This document shows positions 9,401 to 15,784 of a DNA stretch of 19,427 bases, piece after piece (position 1 is the first letter of the stretch; every line of letters starts with the position of its first letter). Under the pieces are notes generated by a model. The model made no database searches and had not been told where the DNA came from. It saw only the letters and a program-made list of their open reading frames with translations. Origin of the DNA: Flavobacterium sp. (GTDB lineage Bacteria; Bacteroidota; Bacteroidia; Flavobacteriales; Flavobacteriaceae). The stretch covers positions 1 to 19,427 of the forward strand of contig JASLHL010000170.1 in the NCBI GenBank assembly GCA_030152225.1. Reading direction: 5' to 3'. The position numbers were made by a program, and so were the translations under genes.

Positions 9401-11528
9401 TCGCATTGTACTCAGCGATAAGGGGTTCTTTGCTAAAGATTTTGAACTGAGTTATCAAGGTAGCTTGATTCGCTTGGCTTCTGATGAAGAAAAAATGAAT
9501 AGTCCACTGTCCGTGAAGTTTGAAGATTTTAGTATTGAAACCATAACTAAAATGATTCAAAAAGATAAGTTATTGGCTGCTGGTACGATTAACGGAGAGG
9601 TTCATTTAAAAGATTTAACTACCGATTTTCGCTTCGTATCCAATATAGATATCGCAGATTTAGCCGTTTATGAAATTGGCTTAGGAAATCTTCATATTGG
9701 TGTGGCGAATCAGTCCTTGAGCAAATATGGAGCAAATATCGTTTTAGAAGGGAAAGAAAACAAAATCCGATTGTTTGGAACCACCGATGTGGATCAACAA
9801 ACCTTAGATTTAAAATTGGCCTTAGATAAATTCCAATTACAAGCCGTAGAGCATTTTAGTATGGGGAACCTCAGCGATGCCCAAGGCTACCTTTCGGGAC
9901 AAATTGCCATTGGAGGAACGTATGATAAACCGTCTATTTTGGGAGCAATCGACTTTAATCAAATTGGTTTTCACGTGAATCCCATCAATGCCGATTTTAA
10001 AGATATCAATGAGAAAATAGCGTTTACTTCCCGTGGAATTGAACTGAATACGTTTAGTATTACCGATTCAGAGGGCAACTTATTGGTTATTGATGGACAA
10101 ATTTTAACCCAAACCTATACTGATTTTAAATTTAATCTCGATATAAAAGCAGTCGATTTTAAAGCGGTTAGCTCAACAGTTAAGGACAATGATATGTATT
10201 ATGGTACCTTGATTTTTGATTCTGACCTTAAAATCCGCGGAGATCTCAATACACCCAAAGTTTCAGGTCAAATAAAAGTAGGTAAGAAGACAGATTTTAC
10301 GATGGTCATGCCACAAGAGGATCCTTCTATTGCTGATCGAGAAGGAATTGTAGAGTTTATTGATGAAGCGAGTTTGCGACAAGCGGAATTACTTAAATAT
10401 CAAGACGATTTTAATCAATCTGCGCTGAAAGGAATGGATGTCTCTGTATCCATTATCGTGGATAAGGAAGCTACCTTTGCTATGATCATGGATAAGAGTA
10501 GTGGTGATAAAATTGTACTCAAAGGAGAAGGAGATATTGTTGGAGGAATTGATCCTTCGGGCAAAGTTTCGTTAACAGGACGCTACGAGTTTTCAGAGGG
10601 CTCCTATGACCTGTCTTTTAATTTCATTAAACGTAAATTTTTGGTCGAAAAAGGAAGTTCAATCACCTTTGCAGGAGATCCAACCGATGCAATTCTCAAC
10701 TTAACAGCAATTTATGAGACGAAAACTGCACCGATTGACTTGCTTCAAAATCAACTGTCAGGAATGACTCCGACCGAACAAAATAAATACAAACAACAGT
10801 TGCCATTTCAAGCTTTGCTGATGATGAAAGGCGAGTTGCTCAAACCAGAGATTTCGTTTGATATTCGATTGAAAGAAGGAATAACAAGCGCGTCAGGGGA
10901 TGTGATTTCACTGACGAAATCCAAATTAGAACAAATTAAAGCCAATGAATCAGAATTAAATAAACAAGTGTTTGCGTTACTTTTATTGAATCACTTTATT
11001 GGAGATAATCCTTTTGAGAGTAGCATGGGAGGTTTAAGTGCCGGAACAATGGCACGTCAAAGTGTAAATCGACTCTTGTCGGATCAATTGAATAATCTCG
11101 CTACGAACTTGATTCAAGGGGTGGAATTGAATTTTAATCTAGAATCAACGGAAGATTTTTCATCGGGAACGAGAGAAAATAGAACAGATTTAAATATTGC
11201 AGTTTCCAAGCGTTTGTTTTCAGATCGCTTGAAAGTAACAGTAGGAAGTAGTTTTGAAGTAGAAGGTAATCAAAGACAGAATGAACAAGCAACAAATATC
11301 GCAGGAGATATTGAATTAGAATATGCTTTATCGAAAGATGGACGCTATTTGTTGCGTGTCTACCGCAAAAATCAATATGAAGTGGCGCTACAAGGACAAG
11401 TGGTCGAAACAGGTGTAGGATTTATTATTACAATGAGTTACGAGCATTTTAAAGAGCTATTTGAACGCTCGAAAGACAAAAGACAATTGAAAAAACAACT
11501 AAGAGATGAAGCTAAAAAAGAAGAGTAA
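6426..11528 (+). CDS. tamB: TamB, translocation and assembly module inner-membrane protein (AsmA-like)
   Basis: This 1700-aa protein has the TamB layout: a short cytoplasmic start, one transmembrane helix (about 10-32), a very long beta-rich periplasmic region made of AsmA-like repeats, and a C-terminal TamB (DUF490) domain over roughly the last 450 residues. Landmarks of that domain are IRGDLNTPKVSGQIKVG, DPSGKVSLTGRYEFSEG and FQALLMMKGELLKPEISFDI. TamB-family proteins form a hydrophobic groove spanning the periplasm, linked to outer-membrane protein insertion and phospholipid transport. The start is TTG at 6426: an in-frame stop lies at 6417, no ATG stands between, and the first internal Met would remove the membrane anchor. 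The length exceeds that of E. coli TamB (about 1260 aa), as is common in Bacteroidota. It overlaps tamL by 23 bp, so the two are cotranscribed and probably translationally coupled. Confidence 0.95.
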   Translation: MKKLLIRIGKIVGWIVFSILVLLILLIVLVQIPSIQNTLKDKAISFVEQKIGTPVKLDKIAISFPKKIVVKGLYLESQEKDTLVYVKHLGVDIGLFGLLNNKINVGAVDLDGLKATVKRDSLQRFNFDYIVEAFASEEEKEDTPSSMAVSVGQLNLSNIAVTFDDAYDGHHVNFKLNQFVTRFKDFDLEQMRFALPKISSDGINLVYHKAKPAGEHLEVAEEKSVEKTDTKSQPIDLSIGVLELTQTHLDYQSAEDYIQAMLDLNDFKLSLNKLDLEKQQIDIEDIVVNKTKAEVTFLPRPQLTQSQSAAVVNPDSLTTTEQASLGWNLAVRNFAIKDFNAKYDDNNQKKLLEGLDTNHLAIEDLNFSLKDFQYTDAGLNGNLQQFAFKEQSGFTLNNIKAYFQYGQQASFVKNLSIETPNTQFHTTTVLNYKSLAKLTDELGQLSADVVISNSHLGLKDAYLLMPDVFKANGLTKLNQEKIEIELIAKGLVSDLSIEKMYVNVLGSTFINAEGKIRNLPEVEKAYIDVAIKDFQTTAKDIYTLAPPNVLPNNIEIPSLIRFVGKAKGTQQDIASTFHLKTSSGSIDFDGGFNQRIKNKEKYWGNLNVDQLNVGRIIKNDSIGSLSLQAKIDGMGFEPLHAQANASIKLEKAVFNGYTYKDIQLEGHLAEGHYEVQTQNDDPNLNFNLDASGTWTDKALSLQLLADLKQIDLHQLHLNDEPAILKGKIEVAMPNILPDSLVGTATIRDLSFNALSRSFALQPIEFTAQASPSYRKMNLHSQVLDFEMEGDYLLTELGNALTQTIQKYYSVSAEETVNKMTNKVEQQSGPTEKEVVASEKQNYFTYQLRIKNDPIFQKIVPDLKEIQPIVFGGTYRQKDDYLTLKGEIPAIQYGDLMIDSITLDVKPNASSALSYKLAVQRISNASFGIRRMVLDGFAKDNKIDLNFKLLDSQEQISYLVGAELLAGIEQQRIQLKENGFILDYEPWIVHPDNRIVLSDKGFFAKDFELSYQGSLIRLASDEEKMNSPLSVKFEDFSIETITKMIQKDKLLAAGTINGEVHLKDLTTDFRFVSNIDIADLAVYEIGLGNLHIGVANQSLSKYGANIVLEGKENKIRLFGTTDVDQQTLDLKLALDKFQLQAVEHFSMGNLSDAQGYLSGQIAIGGTYDKPSILGAIDFNQIGFHVNPINADFKDINEKIAFTSRGIELNTFSITDSEGNLLVIDGQILTQTYTDFKFNLDIKAVDFKAVSSTVKDNDMYYGTLIFDSDLKIRGDLNTPKVSGQIKVGKKTDFTMVMPQEDPSIADREGIVEFIDEASLRQAELLKYQDDFNQSALKGMDVSVSIIVDKEATFAMIMDKSSGDKIVLKGEGDIVGGIDPSGKVSLTGRYEFSEGSYDLSFNFIKRKFLVEKGSSITFAGDPTDAILNLTAIYETKTAPIDLLQNQLSGMTPTEQNKYKQQLPFQALLMMKGELLKPEISFDIRLKEGITSASGDVISLTKSKLEQIKANESELNKQVFALLLLNHFIGDNPFESSMGGLSAGTMARQSVNRLLSDQLNNLATNLIQGVELNFNLESTEDFSSGTRENRTDLNIAVSKRLFSDRLKVTVGSSFEVEGNQRQNEQATNIAGDIELEYALSKDGRYLLRVYRKNQYEVALQGQVVETGVGFIITMSYEHFKELFERSKDKRQLKKQLRDEAKKEE

Positions 11529-13821
11529 CGTTCTACTATTTACCTTAACTGGAATTGCAGGATTCTTTATAAGCTCGTGTAGTTCTACAAAGTATATAGA
11601 AGATGGAGAGGCTCTCTATACCAAAGGAGTCGTTGATATTGAAGGAAATGAAGTGAATAAGGCCAAGAAAAAAGAGCTAGAAGAATCGCTAGAATCTCTG
11701 TTGCGTCCTGAGCCTAATGCCTCATTTTTAGGGTTTAGACCCAAATTGTTTTTTTACAACTTAGGTGGTGATCCTGCCAAAACAAATAAAGTTAGACGTT
11801 GGTTTCGCAACTCCATGGGACAACCTCCTGTACTCTTTAGCCAAGTGGATATGGAGCACAACCAAGCCATTTTAGTCAATCGAATGGAAAATAACGGTTA
11901 CTTTAATGTACAGGTTGATTATGATAGCATACAAGAAGGAGTAAAGAAAATAGGAGCAAAATATACCGTTCATCCTGGGGTGCAGTTTACTATTAATGAT
12001 GTAACCTTTTTAAATGATTCTACGCCTTTACAACAAGCCATTTACGATGCAGGTAATCGATGGACGCGTCTGAGAAAAGATCATCCTTATAATCTCGATC
12101 AAATTAAAGAAGAACGCGTTCGCTTTGATAACTATGTAAAAAACAAGGGGTATTTTTACTTTAGCCCTGATAATCTATTGGTTCAGGTAGATAGTACAGT
12201 GGGAAACCACAAAGTCAATCTATTTGTAAAAGTAAAAGAAGATACGCCAGTATTAGCTACCAAGGCTTATACCATTAATAAGGTCTATATCTTTTCTGAT
12301 TATTCACTCGCTGAAACGGATAGTAAACGCGATATACAAACCGCTACTTCGTATAAAGGTTTTGAAATTATCGATCCCAAAAATAAATTTAAACCCAGTA
12401 TTTACGATCGTACGGTTTACTTAGAGGAAGGAGAACTATACAATCGAAACGATCACAATTTATCACTCAATCGCCTCGTGAATTTAGGTGTTTTTAAATA
12501 TGTGAAAAACCAATTTGAATTAGTAGATTCTGTTCAAAATAAATTGGATGTTTACTATTTTCTAACACCAGATAGCCCCAAGTCGATTCGATTGGAGTTG
12601 TTGGGAAAAACAAATTCAGCCAGTTATAATGGAGCTGAGTTAAAAGTTAATTGGAGCCATAAGAATTTCTTCAAAGGAGCCGAGTTATTTTCTGTATCGG
12701 CCTATGGAGGTGCTGATTTTCAAATGTCATCCAAAAATAAGGGGTATAATGTATACAAAACGGGATTGGAAACGAGTTTAACCTGGCCGCGTTTGATCGC
12801 ACCTTGGAATTTCCATTCTTCTAGTGGTTATATCCCCCGTACAAGAGCAACTTTAGGAGGAGAGTACTTAGAGCGAAGTAAGCTGTATTCCTTGACTTCA
12901 TTCAAGGGATCTTGGGGATACCTATGGAAAGAAAACGTCAGAAAAGAACATCAGTTTAACGTATTGGAGGTGAATTATGTAACCCCTCAAAATATCACTG
13001 ATTTGTATCGGGAAACTGCGGCGGGTAATCCTTCGTTGGAACGGGTGCTAGATAAGCAACTGATCTTTGGGCCGACCTATACCTATACGTATACCAATAC
13101 GATGAATCAGTTTAAAAAGAATACGTTTTACTACCGTGGAGGACTTGATTTTTCAGGTAATATTACAGGGTTAATCATGGGAGCCAATGTAGATAAAGGA
13201 GAAGAAAAATCAATTTTAGGAGTGCCATTTAGCCAGTATTTCAAGACAGAGCACGATTTTAGGCACTATTTGAAATTGAGTAGAACATCCCAATTTGTGA
13301 GTCGCATTCATGCAGGAATTGGTTACGCCTATGGCAATTCTAAGAATCTGCCGTATACCAAACAGTTTTACGTTGGAGGGTCTAACAGTGTGCGCGCTTT
13401 CCGAGCGAGAACATTAGGACCAGGTAGTTTTAATCCCAATTCATTTGATGCAAAGTTTATTCCAGATCAATCAGGAGATTTGTTGTTTGAGTTTAATTTC
13501 GAGTACCGCAAAAAATTAGTGAGTATTATTCACGGAGCTCTATTCCTTGATGGAGGGAATATCTGGAACTTAAATGAGGTCTCAGACCGACCAGGAGGGA
13601 AGTTCTCGGGTGATTTCTATAAAGAAATTGCCTTAGGAGCCGGTGCAGGTCTGCGATTTGATATTACTTTTTTAGTGGTGCGTTTTGACTTTGCCTTTCC
13701 TTTACGTGTGCCCTATAACGAACCAGGCGAACGTTGGGTAGTGAAAGATATTAATTTTGGCAGTGGAAAATGGAGAAAAGACAATTTGATGTTTAACCTA
13801 GCAATTGGGTATCCATTCTAA
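11506..13821 (+). CDS. tamL: TamL, lipidated TamA/BamA-family outer-membrane protein
   Basis: This 771-aa Omp85 protein starts with a lipoprotein signal ending in FFISSC, so it should be lipidated, the hallmark of the Bacteroidota TamL branch of TamA-like proteins. POTRA-like domains fill about residues 30-350 (e.g. VVDIEGNEVNKAKKKELEE, the stretch around 260-350 ending in LDVYYFLTP). A beta-barrel follows to the C-terminal Phe. The Omp85 loop-6 motif is GGSNSVRAFRARTLGPG, with VRAF at 629-632 in place of the more usual VRGF/Y. LFLDGGNIW and the final strand FNLAIGYPF are also typical. It is expected to partner TamB, encoded just upstream with a 23-bp overlap, in outer-membrane protein or lipid delivery. 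I find no classical terminator directly behind it. Confidence 0.93.
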   Translation: MKLKKKSNVLLFTLTGIAGFFISSCSSTKYIEDGEALYTKGVVDIEGNEVNKAKKKELEESLESLLRPEPNASFLGFRPKLFFYNLGGDPAKTNKVRRWFRNSMGQPPVLFSQVDMEHNQAILVNRMENNGYFNVQVDYDSIQEGVKKIGAKYTVHPGVQFTINDVTFLNDSTPLQQAIYDAGNRWTRLRKDHPYNLDQIKEERVRFDNYVKNKGYFYFSPDNLLVQVDSTVGNHKVNLFVKVKEDTPVLATKAYTINKVYIFSDYSLAETDSKRDIQTATSYKGFEIIDPKNKFKPSIYDRTVYLEEGELYNRNDHNLSLNRLVNLGVFKYVKNQFELVDSVQNKLDVYYFLTPDSPKSIRLELLGKTNSASYNGAELKVNWSHKNFFKGAELFSVSAYGGADFQMSSKNKGYNVYKTGLETSLTWPRLIAPWNFHSSSGYIPRTRATLGGEYLERSKLYSLTSFKGSWGYLWKENVRKEHQFNVLEVNYVTPQNITDLYRETAAGNPSLERVLDKQLIFGPTYTYTYTNTMNQFKKNTFYYRGGLDFSGNITGLIMGANVDKGEEKSILGVPFSQYFKTEHDFRHYLKLSRTSQFVSRIHAGIGYAYGNSKNLPYTKQFYVGGSNSVRAFRARTLGPGSFNPNSFDAKFIPDQSGDLLFEFNFEYRKKLVSIIHGALFLDGGNIWNLNEVSDRPGGKFSGDFYKEIALGAGAGLRFDITFLVVRFDFAFPLRVPYNEPGERWVVKDINFGSGKWRKDNLMFNLAIGYPF

Positions 13822-13841
13822 TATTTGGGGAATATGTACCC

Positions 13842-13861
13842 ACTTTGTGTTGTGGCAAAGT
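13842..13861. promoter_or_regulatory. Possible upstream activator site (dyad) for the sigma-54-like promoter
   Basis: ACTTTG, 8 nt, CAAAGT is a perfect 6-bp dyad spanning 20 bp. Its centre lies about 113 bp upstream of the putative -12 C, a normal distance for an NtrC-type enhancer site. Only one copy is seen, and a 6-bp dyad can occur by chance. Confidence 0.3.
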
Positions 13862-13950
13862 AACCTTTCACAAAAGATGAAAAAAAATAAAACATATTCA
13901 AGTTGTTGATAAATAAGGTTTTATTTAATTATTGAACAGAAAATAATTTT

Positions 13951-13966
13951 TGGCACGCTTTTTTCT
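13951..13966 (+). promoter_or_regulatory. Sigma-54 (RpoN)-type promoter candidate
   Basis: TGGCACG at 13951-13957 matches the -24 element exactly. After the correct 4-bp gap comes TTTCT (13962-13966) against the consensus TTGCT. The GG-to-GC spacing is right, but the -13 G is a T, a mismatch at a conserved position. Transcription would begin near G13977. No Bacteroidota housekeeping -7 element is seen between 13951 and 14060. A gene for an NtrC-type activator lies about 350 bp downstream. Confidence 0.5.
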
Positions 13967-13976
13967 ATATACTATA

Positions 13977-14158
13977 GCGTAAGGTGTTATACAAAAAAAC
14001 AAATGAGTTGAGCAGTCAACTTTAATTGCTAGAAAAAGAAAATTAAGTGTTTGTTTTAAAAAAATTTTATTACCAAACGAGGTAATAGGTTAGATCGTTA
14101 GTAAGGTGAAGAAGAGAAATCTTCAGGTAAATAGGGAGCTTTGGCTCCCTTTTACTGT
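13977..14158 (+). ncRNA. Candidate structured small RNA, about 180 nt
   Basis: The stretch holds no ORF worth the name (the only early ATG, at 14004, stops after two codons) but has a chain of hairpins. H1 is 14006-14011 with 14016-14021 (AGTTGA/TCAACT, loop GCAG). H2 is 14068-14074 with 14081-14087 (TATTACC/GGTAATA, extendable by G-U pairs, loop AAACGA). H3 is 14111-14115 with 14120-14124 (GAAGA/TCTTC with a GAAA tetraloop). H4, at 14133-14150, is a terminator. A sigma-54-type promoter sits at the right distance upstream. H4 is over 300 nt from the tamL stop, so it is poorly placed as the tamL terminator. The ends do not pair, which argues against 6S RNA. A long 5' leader for the next gene is unlikely because H4 would end it. 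I do not recognise a named RNA family. Confidence 0.5.
14133..14158 (+). terminator. Rho-independent terminator of the candidate small RNA
   Basis: The perfect 7-bp GC-rich stem AGGGAGC/GCTCCCT (14133-14139 with 14144-14150) has a TTTG loop. It is followed by TTT and, after ACTG, a further T run, so the T tract is interrupted. The stem is clearly richer in G+C than its surroundings. Confidence 0.7.
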
Positions 14159-14223
14159 TTTTATCGGCACCCTCTCATCACCACATCTTACAAAAACACC
14201 AACCAAAGGTAAACCGTCAACCG

Positions 14224-14248
14224 TTAACTAATCCCTGTTATTGGTTAA
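14224..14248. repeat. 9-bp inverted repeat upstream of the response-regulator promoter
   Basis: TTAACTAAT, 7 nt, ATTGGTTAA: nine pairs, one of them a mismatch in DNA that is a G-U wobble in RNA. It lies about 40-60 bp upstream of the -7 element of the regulator gene, where an activator or autoregulator could bind. Between the terminator and this repeat (about 14165-14223) the plus strand is markedly G-poor, with the near-tandem heptamers ACCGTCA/ACCGTTA at 14213-14226. Confidence 0.35.
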
Positions 14249-14286
14249 AGTTTTATGACTTGTTAGTTTCTCAAAAATAATTATAT

Positions 14287-14294
14287 TAAATTTG
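14287..14294 (+). promoter_or_regulatory. -7 element of the response-regulator promoter
   Basis: TAAATTTG matches the Bacteroidota TAnnTTTG -7 consensus and lies 32 nt upstream of the ATG at 14327. A -33 TTG at ideal spacing is missing (the nearest is 24 bp away), so the promoter may be weak or need activation. Confidence 0.5.
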
Positions 14295-14326
14295 TCTTTA
14301 GCCCTTTAAAAAAAGACGGATAAAAT

Positions 14327-15712
14327 ATGAGTCATAAAGTTCTTGTTATAGACGATGATGTTCCATTTTGTGAGATGTTGAAAGCCTTTTTGACCAAAAA
14401 AGGTTTTGTTGTTATGAATGCTTTCAATTCCCAAGATGCAAAAAAAGCAATTGATGATACATGTTATGATATTGTATTAACAGATGTTAGGCTTCCTGAT
14501 AGTGATGGAATCGAGCTATTAAAATACATCAAAGCAAAATGTATTACTTCCCAAGTGATTTTAATGACGGGTTATACCGAAATTAAGACTGCTGTAAATG
14601 CGATGAAATTAGGTGCTTTTGATTATGTGGCTAAACCGATTAATCCAGATGAGATTGTTTTAACAATCAAACAAGCCTTGGACAAGAAACAGAAAACAGA
14701 AGATAAGGCCCGTAAAGAACCGACATCTTCTGCCGCTGGTCTCGTGCAATCGGAAGAAGAAATAGAAGAATACGTAAAAGGAGAAAGCAAAGTGTCGCTT
14801 CAACTCCAAGAATATATCGAATTAGTGGCTCCTACTAATATGTCCGTATTGATTATTGGAGATAGTGGTACAGGAAAAGAAAATATAGCTCATTCTATTC
14901 ACCTTTTGAGTAAAAGAAGCAATAAACCCTATATCGCAGTTGATTGTGGAGCTATTCCAAAGGATTTAGCTTCTAGTGAGTTTTTTGGACACATCAAGGG
15001 ATCTTTTACAGGAGCTGTTACAGATAAGATAGGACATTTCGAAGCAGCAAATGGTGGAACAATCTTTTTAGATGAGGTTGGAAATTTATCCTATGAAGTA
15101 CAAATACAATTGTTGCGTGCACTTCAAGAAAGAAAAGTAAAACCTGTGGGTAGTAGCAATGAGATTGATGTGGATATTCGCGTGATTGCCGCTACCAATG
15201 AGGATTTGCCTAAAGCAGTACGAGAAGGAGAATTTAGGGAAGACCTATACCACAGATTGAATGAGTTTGGTATTGTTGCTCCAAGATTGACTGATCGTGG
15301 AAGTGATGTTCTTTCTTTTGCTAAACACTTTTTAAAACATTCAAATCAGGAGTTAGAAAAAAGGGTAAAAGGGTTTTCTAGCGAAGTAGAATGTATTTTC
15401 TTAACCTATGATTGGCCAGGGAACTTGCGTGAAATGAAAAATATCATCAAGCGTTCTGTACTTTTAACCAAGGGCGACTTTATTGAAAAAGAAGTCTTGC
15501 CAGATGAAATGTTTGCACCGAAACCCGTTGTTTCAGATAGTTCAGCTGAAGAAGAACGCGATTTGAAATTGTTTTCGTCTAAAAACGAAGAACAAGCAAT
15601 ACGAACGGCATTGGAAAAAGTGAAATTCAATAAGACTAAGGCTGCGCAATTGCTAGGAATTGACAGAAAAACGCTATACAATAAAATGAAGCTATACGAT
15701 ATTGAATTGTAA
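14327..15712 (+). CDS. NtrC-family sigma-54-dependent response regulator
   Basis: This 461-aa protein activates RNA polymerase holding sigma-54 when its receiver is phosphorylated. The order is complete. The receiver spans 1-120 (acidic pocket Asp10/Asp11, phosphoacceptor Asp53, Thr81, Lys103) and is followed by a charged linker (120-155). The AAA+ domain has Walker A GDSGTGKE at 178-185, the sigma-54 contact loop GSFTGA at 225-230 (a mild variant of GAFTGA), Walker B GTIFLDE at 244-250 and WPGNLREM at 363-370. The Fis-type helix-turn-helix is at about 420-461 (FNKTKAAQLLGIDRKTLYNKM). All residues needed for ATP hydrolysis and sigma-54 remodelling seem present. No histidine kinase gene is adjacent, so its sensor is encoded elsewhere. 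The sigma-54-like promoter at 13951 could be one of its targets. Its own promoter looks like a housekeeping type. Confidence 0.96.
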   Translation: MSHKVLVIDDDVPFCEMLKAFLTKKGFVVMNAFNSQDAKKAIDDTCYDIVLTDVRLPDSDGIELLKYIKAKCITSQVILMTGYTEIKTAVNAMKLGAFDYVAKPINPDEIVLTIKQALDKKQKTEDKARKEPTSSAAGLVQSEEEIEEYVKGESKVSLQLQEYIELVAPTNMSVLIIGDSGTGKENIAHSIHLLSKRSNKPYIAVDCGAIPKDLASSEFFGHIKGSFTGAVTDKIGHFEAANGGTIFLDEVGNLSYEVQIQLLRALQERKVKPVGSSNEIDVDIRVIAATNEDLPKAVREGEFREDLYHRLNEFGIVAPRLTDRGSDVLSFAKHFLKHSNQELEKRVKGFSSEVECIFLTYDWPGNLREMKNIIKRSVLLTKGDFIEKEVLPDEMFAPKPVVSDSSAEEERDLKLFSSKNEEQAIRTALEKVKFNKTKAAQLLGIDRKTLYNKMKLYDIEL

Positions 15713-15725
15713 TAGAAATAAAGAT

Positions 15726-15771
15726 AAAATATAGAAGGCATCTAATTACCATTAGATGCCTTCTATATTTT
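15726..15771. terminator. Bidirectional terminator, 21-bp perfect hairpin
   Basis: Arms 15726-15746 and 15751-15771 are exact reverse complements around a 4-nt loop (TACC), with A-rich outer ends that become T tracts on either strand. It lies between the convergent regulator gene (ends 15712) and dehydrogenase gene (ends 15785) and should stop both transcripts. Confidence 0.93.
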
Positions 15772-15784
15772 ACTCCAGTGACAT

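Noticed and set aside
13977..14158. 6S RNA as an identity for the candidate small RNA
   Set aside because: 6S RNA needs its 5' and 3' ends paired into one long rod with a central bubble; here the hairpins are local and the ends do not pair.
15406..15741. 111-aa minus-strand open frame over the regulator's 3' end
   Set aside because: It is antisense to the AAA+ and Fis domains of the NtrC-type gene and runs through the bidirectional terminator; a shadow frame.
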